64,000 nucleotides of DNA from Acholoe squamosa (taxonomy: Eukaryota > Annelida > Polychaeta > Phyllodocida > Polynoidae): assembly GCA_949317995.1 (NCBI GenBank), contig OX439039.1, positions 18,529,282 to 18,593,281 on the forward strand. The letters are read 5' to 3'. The notes below the pieces were generated by a model. The model ran no database searches, was not told the DNA's origin, and worked only from the letters and a program-made list of their open reading frames with translations. The stretch's first letter is position 1, and each line of letters begins with the position of its first letter. A program made the translations under genes and the position numbers. Below are positions 26,700 to 36,732 of the stretch, in pieces.

Positions 26700-26937
26700 C
26701 TATTTCTTTTTCGATCCATTCTTTGGGGCCTTCCTTTTTTTCTTAGGCTGTCCTTTGGTAGCCTCTGCTACCCTTTTCCTGGTCGCAGGACCCGGCTTAG
26801 GATCAACAGCCAGGTGAAGGGAGTGGAGAGTTTCTGCCACTGTGATCACCTCTTTGTCAGGTTCAGGCTCTGTTAGTTCCTCTAGAGGCTTCTCCTTCTT
26901 CAGTACCCCTTCTATGTTACTGCAGTCGAGCACTACT
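26700..26937 (-). pseudogene. frameshifted basic tail of the large Harbinger gene
   Basis: An open frame directly after the stop of the large minus-strand gene encodes about 77 residues: an acidic helix followed by a strongly basic, nuclear-signal-like end (QPKKKRKAPK) and a TAG. The frame is also open upstream of 26933 and overlaps the end of the main gene. A run of five C (five G on the coding strand) at 26938-26942 lies at the crossing point, so a one-base length change in that run is the simplest explanation for the frame switch. It may instead be a separate exon, but no good acceptor is seen. Confidence 0.45.
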
Positions 26938-29900
26938 CCCCCTGAGATATATCTATGTGGACCCTCTTGATTTTACGCGGAGGAGGGTGTGTTCTGGCAC
27001 ATGTAGAAAGAACCACACATAAACCAAGTCTTCCTTCTGGAACTTCCTCGTCTACGTTTATGAGAGAAACCTTGAGGTCTTCTTTAGTCTGAATAGCGCC
27101 TTGCTGCAAATGTGGCTGTTCTTTTCCAGCCTCTTTTTGGGTGTCTTGTGCTACCTCTTTCACTGTCTCTTCACCTCCATCTTCTTTAAGTTTTGGACAT
27201 GGTACTACTTCGCTGTCCTCTCCTGCCTCACAGCTTACACCTTCTGTTTTATCTCCTTCTGCCGCCTCTTTCTGTAAGTCAGTTCCTCTGAGAGTTTGGC
27301 CATCTTGACCCCCATCCTCAAGGACATCATTCCCTCCCTGTTCTAGTCCTTCGTTATGAGCCTGCATGTCAGTGCTTCCCTCTTTCATAAGATCACTACC
27401 TCCCTGTGCTTCTATGTTAGAACCTGCATCACCCGCGTCACTATGGGAGTCTTTTCCAGGCTCTGAGAGGTCAGTATGCCCCTGATTGCCTTGCTCAATA
27501 AGCTCGTTATGCGGTACATTCAATGGCTGGGTGACCTGATTTTGAGGGTCATCACCTGGCGGAGAAGGAAGTTGAGTCCCTTCCTCTCCCTCCTCTTCAT
27601 AAAGAACCTCTTGGTAAACAACCTCTCTGTTCACGTTGTTTCCCGCGTCTCCTTGATCGTGCTCTAGAGGCTCGCTTTTAACCACACAACCAGCATACGA
27701 TCCTCCCTGCTGCTCTTCCTGTTCTTGGGCTGCAGGTTCCCCCGCTAAAACCAAAGTTAGAGGGGAAGCTTGGTTTACGGTGGGACCTGTGACTAGTTCT
27801 CCATTGCCATTGACGTGAAGGAGGTTTTGGGCCACTTTTGACTGGTCTGCAGAGGGATCGAGCGTCAAAACTGTGAAAAACAAGGCAAAAACTTTTTTTG
27901 TGCTTTCTTCAGAACAAGAGTGATACATAACTATACACAGGTGAGAAGAAAAATCTTCCCTTATGTCCCGTAGAGAAAATAAGAGACCTTCGCCCCTTTT
28001 TCTTTAAGATACCAGCCAGATTTACCTTACAGCTCAGTTTCTCTGTCTTTACGGTGTTTTCTTTTATTCTGTTTTTCCAATAACTTACAACTTCCCAATC
28101 TTTTTGGACTAACTATATGAAGAAGCACAGATAGGCCTGGAGGTCGTTGCACAAAGAGCGTGCCTTCGTTCTGCTTTTTTCTCTCGTCAGTACGAGATTC
28201 ACAAAGAGACTTATTGGATAGGACAAGATACATTTAGACTATGAAAAAAAAAAAAATACTTACCTTTCAAGGCACCTGAAGACGAAGGTTTAACAACAAG
28301 TGGAAAAGTAGGAAACTCAGGAACAGGCGGGGTCTGCGTGGTTTCACACATCATCATGACAGGCCTCCTTTGGAGCCCGTCGGTCATGTGAATGACCTTA
28401 CCGGAAACTGTAGGATATAAAAAGTTGAAACGAATAAAAAAACTTATGCCAACTGTATAAGTCACGCTGTGACGATCTGTCTCGTTGTGCAAACAAATAA
28501 ATATAAGTATTTTTGTTGGTCAAGAAAAACTTCAGATGAGAGTGAAAATGAAATAAAAAAAGGAAATGCCAGACACCTAGACACTTACTGCTACACATAT
28601 TTTTTTTCTCAATTTATGACATGTCCACCCAAATAAAGCCTTACCGTTTATAAGTTGAGCCACATTACGGCTGCAAGTTGCCTGAGTGTCAATGATAGAC
28701 TGCAAGTGACGGCTGGTAGTTTCCTGCGTTTTCACGATGGACTCCCTGTCTGACACTATCCTCTCAAGCACTGTTCCTAGCCTCTCATGCACCTCTGTGC
28801 ATCGACTCAGGAAGGACATCATGTTATCCACGTTGTCCCGTCTGTGTACTTCCATAGTGGTCATAAAAGACTCGATATTGGCTAATCTGATTTCCTGGTT
28901 CTTAACCTGATTTGCTATTTCTTCTTCTTTACTTGAGGCATCTGTGGTTTTTGATTCAAAGTCTAATTTCTTTCCTCTGCCCCCAGAGTTTTTCTTCTCA
29001 AGAATCCGTGGACTACGCCGTACTTCCTTTTTGACTTCCGACTTTGGAGTAGAAGTGAGGGGGACTTCCTGTTGAATACCGGTCAAGTCCACTATGTCGG
29101 TGTCTGTTGACACAACGTCTACTTGCATGTCATCAGATCTGTCGTCTCCTGTCAAATCAACGTCAAAGGCAGCAGCGTTCCTGACTGCCCGAACACCTGG
29201 TTTCTTGAAAGGAGCCTTAGCGGTACCTCTTCCAGAGGGAGAAGGAGCAGGTTTAGCCTTCGCTTCCTTTGTATTTGCAGCAACTTTGGCCTTTGTCGCT
29301 TTCGGTGTGCCAGTGACCTTGGCCCCACCTGCTGCTGCTGCAGCCTTACCCGGTTTCTTGAAAGGCACCTTGACTGCCGGAGACACAGGTCCTTTCCCTT
29401 TTTTAGGCATGGGACACTGAAACTGTGCCAACAGCTCCTTCTCTGAAGGCACAACCAAAACTTTAAGGGGAGACGGAGCAGCACCTTTAGCTTTAACTCT
29501 AGACTGCACAGCAGGGGACTTCTTGGCCTGTTGCCTTCGTTTCTTTTCCTCTTCCACGGGATCCGTGTAGTAGACTATTTCCCCTCCTTGCCCTGAAAAA
29601 AAAAAAAATTCTATTGTTCAAGGGAAATTGTGGTCCAAGAAAATACACATTGTCAAGAATAGAACAACGTGAGGTATCGCTATCGAAGAGAGAAAGAAGA
29701 AGAAAATAGGTCAAAAGAACAAACAATATTAGGTCTGCTGTGTTTTACTATGAATTTTGGGAAAGCGTAGACCCATCCTAATATTTATGCATGTTTCTTG
29801 AAAACATTTATTTATTCAAAGGAAAAAAAATGCCTGTGCTGAAAACACAATATTCAATAAAAGTAAAATTCAGGACGCTCACAATAAGTTAAAGATAGGG

Positions 29901-31319
29901 CCTAGTTTCATTCTTAAAAGAAATTTCTTTCTGTCTTACCGGCAATTCTCTCGACTCCCTTATACTTCAACAACATCATGTCGGTCAAGGAGCATCCTTC
30001 ACATGGTTTTCCTTTCTCTATCAGGTATAGATATTCCTCGTTCTGAAAAGCATGAGAAAATAATGAGGACAAGAAAATGAAAAATAATGGGGAAGGAGGT
30101 CAGAAAGATACAGAAGAAATAAGACATCAATTTAAGTTACACTAACTTATATTTTGAAAGGTGTAGCAAATCACTATCAAGAGTATAATATATTTTTTTG
30201 TTCGCTCACCTTTGCCTTAAGCTTAGAGAAATAATCATTCACATGATGCTGCATTTCGTCTAACTCCCGGTTCGCATTCTTGATGCTGTTCACTGTGGCT
30301 GCAAGAGATCAAAGGAGACATAGAATATCTGAGAAAAAGAACAGCTCTCTTCATGAAAAACACACAGAAGGCACTTAGTTCTGTTTAACTTTGAGGATAA
30401 GAGAAAAGATAAAGATTTTTTTCTGTCATAATGTCAAACTTAATAAAAAAAAACTCACCTAGAACTGTGTCCCAACCTTCTCTCCTCAGCTGTGCTCCAT
30501 TCTTCCCCCTAGCCTTGATATACGGCTTCTGATTGAGGAGGGCAAAGAAGAGCGCTCTATGCTCAGCTTCAGTCCAGTATACGTCTCTGGCCCTCTCTGT
30601 CCCCCGGGAAGTTAAGTTCGTTTCAGGCCTGCTGGAGGGACCCGCCTTAGGTTATTTTGCCTTAGCCTTTTTCACCTTACCCTTTCGAACAGGGCTATCT
30701 TCCTCTGAGAGTTCACTAGAATCCTCTAAAATGTATTCCTCTTCTTCCTCTCCTTGCTCTAGTCCTTCTTCCTCCTCGTCTGATCCTTCTGTTAGGGTGT
30801 TAGTTTTCAAAATTTCTGGTAACTCGAACGACCTGCTGCCCGCTTGGGTCGCAAGATCGTACTCCTCTTCCTCATTGTCTTCGTCGCTTGAAGACAAAGC
30901 ATAACAACGGTCGTACTGAAAAAAGAAAATAAAGAATATTTATTTTCAGGAAAAAAGAAAATTAGGGGGGAGGAGAGGGGGACTTTTTTTCAGGTACTGT
31001 TAATTATGAGAAAATGAATCTAAGAATGTCTGAATAAGTCGATTTTTTCTCTTCTTTGCCGTAAAATTCGAAGAGAGGGAGAAAAAAAAAGAAAATGAAA
31101 AGAAATAACAAGAGAGAGAGAGAGAGACACGCTCAAAAGACGTTAGAGCGAACCAAATTACCCTATTATCGCCCGACCTGGCAGAGAAAGAAACCTAACA
31201 GAACGACGGAAAAGGAATAACAGTCTAAGAACAGCATGTCATTGTCTTCTTCTGAACAACATCTACCTTATAGAACACTATTTTAAAAGAAAACTTACTT
31301 CTGAAGCGTAGTGAGACAT
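26933..31319 (-). pseudogene. large Harbinger accessory gene: Myb/SANT-like, SIM-containing, acidic, seven exons
   Basis: Exons 31319-31299, 30915-30459, 30298-30210, 30042-29940, 29592-28645, 28407-28264 and 27870-26933 join in phase into 900 codons. Exon 2 is very acidic, then carries a Myb/SANT-like segment (DVYWTEAEHRALFFAL ... REGWDTVL) that runs into exon 3 (ATVNSIKNANREL). Exon 5 holds basic Lys/Ala/Pro-rich sequence, two SUMO-interaction-like cores (FDVDLTGDD near 29160-29141 and DIVDLTG near 29098-29085), RRSPRIL and a C-terminal coiled coil. Exon 7 is acidic Gln/Gly/Glu-rich. TAA at 30654-30652 interrupts the frame between the acidic stretch and the Myb-like domain, and the end may be frameshifted near 26938. 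A two-gene Harbinger does not normally have such a gene. Its function is unknown; a regulatory or targeting role is inference. Confidence 0.7.
28137..28220 (+). repeat. internal copy of the Harbinger terminal repeat
   Basis: CTGGAGGTCGTTGCACAA and about 65 following bases match the complement of the right terminus (31633 down to about 31552) with few differences. They match that end better than the left terminus of the element does. It sits in intron 6 of the large accessory gene, inverted relative to the right end, so 28137-31633 is itself a repeat-bounded 3.5-kb unit. Confidence 0.8.
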
Positions 31320-31377
31320 GATATATCCCTCTGTTTCGTTGATCGAAGCCGGCCTCTTGTTGACATCAGCGCGGGCA

Positions 31378-31390
31378 CCGGAAGTGACGT
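31378..31390 (-). promoter_or_regulatory. composite ETS/CRE promoter motif of the large Harbinger gene
   Basis: CCGGAAGTGACGT joins an ETS core (CCGGAAGT) to a CRE half-site (TGACGT). This composite is known from animal housekeeping promoters. It lies about 60 bp upstream of the ATG at 31319, in CpG-bearing sequence, close to the right transposon end. It fits a TATA-less ubiquitous promoter. Confidence 0.5.
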
Positions 31391-31429
31391 TCTGCCTAAC
31401 TGGGTCAAAATACGCGGGTTTCCTGTCGT

Positions 31430-31633
31430 TTTTTCTCGCTGTGCTAGAGTCTCGCTGCAGCAGCGAGGAAAGCACAGCGAGTCCTGTTTTTTTTGTCTCG
31501 CTGTCACAACGACTCTCGTTGTGAAAAGGCAGAACATATTGTGCAACGGTCAGAAATAAGTCTCTTTGTGAATGTCGTACTAACGAGAGAGAAAAGCAGA
31601 ACGAAGGCACGCTGTTTGTGCAACGACCCCCAG
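31430..31633 (-). repeat. Harbinger right terminal region and inverted repeat
   Basis: The outer end (complement of 31616-31633) pairs with the left end at 21671. Inside it are repeated CTCGCTGTG, AGCAGCGAG and CACAACGA/TCGTTGTG words (31430-31560) in both orientations, as in the left subterminal region. Confidence 0.8.
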
Positions 31634-31970
31634 AAGCGGTTGATACACTCCCAAGCAATGGCATGGTTAATTAATGGGATAACAGCAAGGTGACAAAGTA
31701 CTATTTTGGTTCATGACAGAAAAACATGTAATTGGCCTACAATGTATCAATGTTGTGAGGTCCCTAAAGTGCTAGGTTCCTTGGCTGGTTTCTTGATATG
31801 TAGGACATTTCAGGAACTTGGTCCATTATAAAGCCCAGCCTGCTAATGATATGTCCAGAGGGAGTATAGGCGATTGGTGATATCGGTATGATGTTATCAG
31901 TGGGGTAGCTGGGTGCAGCAAGGGGGGCAGGTGATCACAGGGAAGCGGTGTCCACTTCAACATGCAGAAA
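31634..31970. other. spacer between two transposons
   Basis: Nothing coding or structural was recognised in these 337 bp between the Harbinger right end and the foldback-like element. Confidence 0.5.
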
Positions 31971-34282
31971 ACTACGGCAAGCCTATTGGGTAAACTACTC
32001 CAACACCCAGGTTTTGCCATAAAAAATCCAGGTTTTGGTTCCCCTATACCCAGGTTTTGCACCTGAAACCTGGTTTTTGCTTCCAATACTCAGCTTCAGC
32101 ATGTGAAAACCAGGTTTTTAGAGTGGATACCTGGTTATTAGCAGCCTATACCCATGTTTTGCAACCAACAACGCAGTTTTTGTACCAAAAACCTGGTTTT
32201 TGTGTCCAAATCCTGGCTTTTGTTATCTATAAACCCAGCTTTTGTGGCAAAACCAGGGTTTTGTGGGCAAATCCTGGGTTTCGCAGGCAAAACCTGGGTT
32301 TCGGGAGAAAGGACCAGGGTTAACCCATGGATGCAGGTATCATATACCATATTATTATTTCATAAATTGTGACATATTACTGTATTAATCAAAGAATATA
32401 TAAGAAATTAATACATTGTACTTCTATGTGAGCGTTCATGCCCCACTGCACACCAGCTAGGGCAAACATACACAAGTTACATCACCCAGTGCACAATATA
32501 ATAACTTGTAAGTGAATGCAAACGGCCGTTAGGGGTGCCAGGGCACCGCTGACGCCGTCATGAGTGTCTGAGCACCCTAACAACTGAACAATAGGTTACA
32601 TAAGCACGACGCCATAACCTTCTGGTCCCTCTAGCGTCGCTCCTGAGCAACCTAGGTCAAATATCAAAGCATTTATGGAAAGCCCATAATTAGACGGTCA
32701 AAATGAGCCCAAGATCAAGGCGGAACTCCTATTATTAAGGAAGTTACGCCATGAAGACTGATTCAACCTCCGAATGCACTACAGACGAACCAGCACGAGT
32801 TAAGCGCCCAAAAAGCAAGCGTTGACAACTTCACATATTCAACTCTGCGCATGCGCAAAATGGTGGTTATAACGGCGTAAACTTCCGAGATATGGGGGTT
32901 TGAAGTCAAAGAACCGACCAAGACAATGGGGGACGCAGCGGCGTCCATGGGGGTCCTTTGTGCACCCAGTGACACATGAAAGCCTCCCCTCAAACAATTG
33001 CAGAGTTAGGCAGATGCCACTGGCCCCAGTCAGTCTGAGGTGCAATGCCAAGATTTGCTACAAATAGCCTGGCTGCACCTCCTAGAAATCAGAACACCAA
33101 GAACCGCTCCAGAGGTAACATCTCCAGTCATCTCCTGCTACCTGCTATACCACTGCACTATGGTGAAACTATGCTAGACAGGCATTGGTTTCCATCATTA
33201 GTGGCCAGAGGGTATCTTCCTCAAGACATCCACCAGAGGGTAAAGTTATTCATTATTACATTATTCCTCTAAGCAGCAGGTCAGGAGCTAGGTGTGGGAA
33301 CCCACCTAGAACTATGCTGGACATTGTATTATTATTACCTCACAGGTGGAGTGGAACAGAACATTATACTTTATAAACTACTGTATATTTACTGTATGTC
33401 CAAATTACCTACATACTAACTACCGTGTGATTGATATTTCTTACATGTTGCCTAAAGCTGAATAAACCAGTGATAACTGGAAATAACACTATTTATGAGA
33501 GCTTGATGTATTTACACTATATACCACTAGCCATATGATATTTCTCATATGACGACTTGATCATGCACAATTACTAGTATGACAAAGGAGTGCATCATGC
33601 ACATTGCTCATCATGATGAACCAATGAAGAGCTGGCCAGCATCAGGGTTGGTACATATAGTCTCAGAGGGTCAGCATGATGCTCCAATGAACTGATGGCG
33701 AGCAGTCTCACCAGCACTTCATTGCTATTGGAGCATCATGAGGACCCCCAATGATGCATTAATGCATTATCGGCCCTTAAAGGGTTAAAGTACTTGTCAC
33801 AATCAAAACCCTTGCTTTGCTACCAAAGCAAGGGTTTGGTGCAAAGTATGGGTAATGCAAGATAACCCTTGATTTGGACTAGTTATCCCCTGCTTTAGTC
33901 CTAGATAAACCCAGCGTTTGCAAGAGTGTGCAAGAACCCAGTTTTTGAACCAAATACCAGGTTTTTCGGAGTAAAACCCGGGTTTTGCAGGCAAAACCCA
34001 GGTTTTGCTGGCAAAAGCTGGGTTACAAATACAAAACCTAGGTTTTGAATACAAAGTCCAGGTTTTTGGTACAAAAAGTGGGTTCTTGGTTGCAAAACCC
34101 AGGTTTAGGGTCCCAATAACAGATATCTGGTACCTAAGAACTGGGTTTTCATATGCTGAAGCTGGGTTTGTGAAGCTAAAACCTGGTTTTATAGGCTAAA
34201 CCTGGGTTTAGGGGGAGCAAAACCCGGGTTTTGCAATAAAAACCAGGTTCTAGATGAGTTTACCTAACAGGCTTGCCATAGT
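31971..34282. mobile_element. foldback-like element with minisatellite-built inverted ends
   Basis: The outermost 30 bp (ACTACGGCAAGCCTATTGGG at 31971) are matched in reverse complement by 34282 backwards (ACTATGGCAAGCCTGTTAGG). The inverted similarity continues for roughly 350-450 bp on each side (31971-32335 and about 33805-34282). For example, the AGCTTCAGCATRTGAAAACC and TTTTTGTACCAAAAACCTGG words occupy corresponding places. Each arm is an array of ~22-24-bp degenerate units around ACCTGGTTTTTGC/GCAAAACCCAGG. The 1.47-kb centre has no supported gene. Tandem repeats inside long inverted termini are the hallmark of foldback-type elements, which move with help from another element's transposase. 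A target duplication is not clear. Confidence 0.72.
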
Positions 34283-34433
34283 AAACATGCACTTTTCAGG
34301 TAACCCGCGGTATTAGTAGCAAAAATGGAACTTGGTGGTTTGGGCCCCTATGGAGTTTCAACGCTTAAGAAAGATAATTGCTACCTCTGGCGTGAAATTT
34401 GTCCTCATTTGACCTTACAGCCATGGTGGACAC

Positions 34434-34695
34434 GCTTGGGGTAGTGGAGCATTAGTACCCCTCTGCCATCTAGTGGGTATTTTATACATTTTTCCTATAT
34501 GTCAGACTGTAGTTGATTTTTTACTCACCAGAGGGCGGTAGTAGTACTACTGAGGGGTGGTTTACGCTTGGGGGTGGTGGAATGTTAGCACCCCTCTCCC
34601 CCTAGTGGGTATTTTATACATTTTTCCTACATGCTAAACTGTAGTTGATTTTTTACTCACCAGCGGGCAGTAGTAGTACTACTCAGGGGAGGTTT
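34434..34695 (+). repeat. 131-bp tandem duplication
   Basis: Two adjacent units (34434-34564 and 34565-34695) share long blocks such as CTAGTGGGTATTTTATACAT and TGTAGTTGATTTTTTACTCA, plus a palindromic AGTAGTACTACT. They lie about 100 bp upstream of the first virus-like gene and could be part of its promoter or of the element end. The second explanation cannot be tested because the far end is outside the window. Confidence 0.8.
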
Positions 34696-34801
34696 GTCAT
34701 AAACCTTTCATTCCTACATACGCTAATTCATTACTGATAGCTCAGTGAAACTTTCCTATACGTACATATACACTTGATTTTACACAGCTTCATACATCAA
34801 C

Positions 34802-35497
34802 ATGTATGGACGTACTACACGTGAAGATGTATTGAACTTTGAGTTCAAGGAGAAAGAAGAAACAACATATGAAGAATATAAAGACGGATTAAGAAAGATT
34901 TTCTGCGGGTATGGTAAAATACCGGTGCATTATTATGCAGCTCAGATGGAATTGGTTCTACTTCACTCTTTTATACCGGAATTTCACCACAGAAAAATGT
35001 TCCGACTGTATCATGAGATAGCCCGAGATCAATTTCTCAATTCGCATGAACTGATTCCTCAGTTGATTCACTACGGATGGTATGATGTGCGCTCGATGTT
35101 GAACATCCTCACTAGCAGTGGAATGCCACATGATGTACTACCTCAGATATGTTTCAATGAAGCTAAGCGCGTAGTGAAGAAATATGATTTTTCACAGGGG
35201 TTTTCTCTAGAAAACTCATGCATTGACTTAGTCGTTTATGTTACAGTGGAAAAGATTAAGAAAGTTGTTGGACCGGCAATTTTCCATTCTGAGTATTATC
35301 ATGACATGCCTGGAATGGGTCAGGTTGAAGCTATAGTGGAGGAATACAGTAGGCTGCTTCCCTCTACAGTGTACGAACGAGTCAGACAGAGAATCGTGGG
35401 GACAGTCACCCCTTTCAGAGGGAGGGAAATTCTCACAAGTCCCAGATGTAATGTGTATAAGACTATACACAGATATGCTAGTGGTAATTACCTTTAA
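34802..35497 (+). CDS. unknown virus-like protein, paralogue A
   Basis: Single exon of 231 codons with a true ATG. I do not recognise the family. It begins MYGRTT. A well-conserved core (FCGYGKIP, then HYYAAQMELVLLH) is shared with the next gene. Other shared blocks are KYDFSQGFSLENSCIDLV, EYYHDMPGMGQV and a C-terminal TVTPFRGREI. It looks soluble and mainly helical, with no signal peptide, membrane span or zinc cluster. The high similarity to its neighbour in the same orientation indicates tandem gene duplication inside the element. It could be a structural or host-interaction protein. No function can be assigned. Confidence 0.7.
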   Translation: MYGRTTREDVLNFEFKEKEETTYEEYKDGLRKIFCGYGKIPVHYYAAQMELVLLHSFIPEFHHRKMFRLYHEIARDQFLNSHELIPQLIHYGWYDVRSMLNILTSSGMPHDVLPQICFNEAKRVVKKYDFSQGFSLENSCIDLVVYVTVEKIKKVVGPAIFHSEYYHDMPGMGQVEAIVEEYSRLLPSTVYERVRQRIVGTVTPFRGREILTSPRCNVYKTIHRYASGNYL

Positions 35498-35764
35498 ATA
35501 ACAGGACAGAAACAGTGTATACCATCTAACGAGTTTAATGGTCTATTTCTACAGTGTTCTCTAGTTCACCTCCTACACACCAGTCGGAGCTACTAATCAG
35601 ATACAGTTATATCGCTATCAGACGCTATACAGTGAATCTTATACACGGAGACATTTTCTTATCACCCTAATATTGTTTTGGAATTATCTGACGTTTTCAG
35701 CACTGCAGGATACTTTTCATTATCCTATTACTATTTTTGGAAAGTATCTGACGTCTCAGTAGTT

Positions 35765-36472
35765 ATGTACGGTCAAACAACACCTCAGGAAGTAGATTCC
35801 TTTAATGATTTCTCATTTAATGAGACTGATGAGACCACTCGTGATGAGTTCATAAATAAATGCAGGACTGTTTTTTGTGGATATGGTAAGATACCAATTA
35901 ATTATTATGCTGCACAAATGGAACTTGTCTTATTGCATACCCACATGGAATCGTGGTTGGAGCCTAGAATGTATAGCATATATAATAGAATGGCACGACA
36001 TCAGTATATGGCATCCCATAATCTAATGACTCAGCTTTTTAGAAAGGACTCTTATGATCACAGAGAGATGCAGCGAATACTTGAATCAGCAGGACTGGTA
36101 TGGCATGAACGGAGCAGTATTGTTCGCCGGAATGCAATACGTGCTCTTGCTAAATACAATTTCTCTGAAGGATTTACTCTACTGAATACATGTATAGACA
36201 TGATAAGCGGTGTCATAGTCGAGAGGGTGAAGAATACAGTAGGTTCAGGGGTGTTTTTCACTGAGTACTACGATGATATGCCTGGAATGACTAAAGTCAG
36301 AGCTATTCTTGATAAGCTTGATCAGCAGCTACCTGCCATTGTATCCCGTCGTGTTAAGTTCAGAGTTTTGGGCACTGTTGCTCCTTTCAGAGGTCGTGAA
36401 ATTTTTACCAGTTCTCATTGTTTGTTATACAAAACTCTGACTGCTTATGCTACTGGTAAAATACGTGTATAG
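35765..36472 (+). CDS. unknown virus-like protein, paralogue B
   Basis: 235 codons from the ATG at 35765. The frame is open further upstream, but the MYGQTT start aligns with the MYGRTT start of the preceding paralogue, which decides the start. Shared blocks are FCGYGKIP, NYYAAQMELVLLHT, KYNFSEGFTLLNTCIDMI, EYYDDMPGMTKV and TVAPFRGREI. The two copies have diverged substantially between these blocks, so the duplication is old, and both frames are intact, which implies selection to keep both. The family is not recognised. Confidence 0.7.
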   Translation: MYGQTTPQEVDSFNDFSFNETDETTRDEFINKCRTVFCGYGKIPINYYAAQMELVLLHTHMESWLEPRMYSIYNRMARHQYMASHNLMTQLFRKDSYDHREMQRILESAGLVWHERSSIVRRNAIRALAKYNFSEGFTLLNTCIDMISGVIVERVKNTVGSGVFFTEYYDDMPGMTKVRAILDKLDQQLPAIVSRRVKFRVLGTVAPFRGREIFTSSHCLLYKTLTAYATGKIRV

Positions 36473-36732
36473 ACCCATTTGTAGATCACATGATATTGAA
36501 AGAGATGAATTAGAAGTTCTAAACATCGACATAGCTGAATAATCATTATTATATGATATGGATATATTATGCTGAGTACATGTAGTAATATACTAAAGTG
36601 TAGTATAGATATATTTGCACCTATATATTTCAGTTAAATGTATCTAGATATACATCGGATTTCACCGGATTACCGGATATACTGTAACTCAATACACAGG
36701 ATACGTCATAGGGTCGTGTCTACTTAGTTTCA

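Larger units (their letters stand above)
21671..31633. mobile_element. PIF/Harbinger transposon with transposase and two Myb/SANT-like genes
   Basis: Left end CTGGGGGCCGTTGCACAA and right end (complement) CTGGGGGTCGTTGCACAA are inverted and agree at 17 of 18 bases, then continue with partial similarity. Between them lie a complete Harbinger transposase and two minus-strand genes with Myb/SANT-like domains, the usual partner protein of this superfamily, which binds the ends and helps bring transposase to the nucleus. At about 10 kb it is longer than the typical two-gene Harbinger, mainly because of the large extra gene. CACAACGA/TCGTTGTG and CTCGCTGTG words recur along the element and cluster in the ends. 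A 2-3 bp target duplication was not found at the flanks (CAT on the left, AAG on the right). Confidence 0.88.

Noticed and set aside
29094-29484. Overlapping frames opposite and within the large Harbinger gene
   Set aside because: They are shadows of exon 5, which has a complete splice-consistent model.
30652-30720. A short intron that would remove the TAA in the large Harbinger gene
   Set aside because: The possible GT-AG pairs here would be about 31-52 bp and those tested lead to another stop in the resulting frame.
21667-31637. Target-site duplication of the Harbinger
   Set aside because: The bases flanking the two ends do not agree for 2 or 3 bp under any nearby choice of end.
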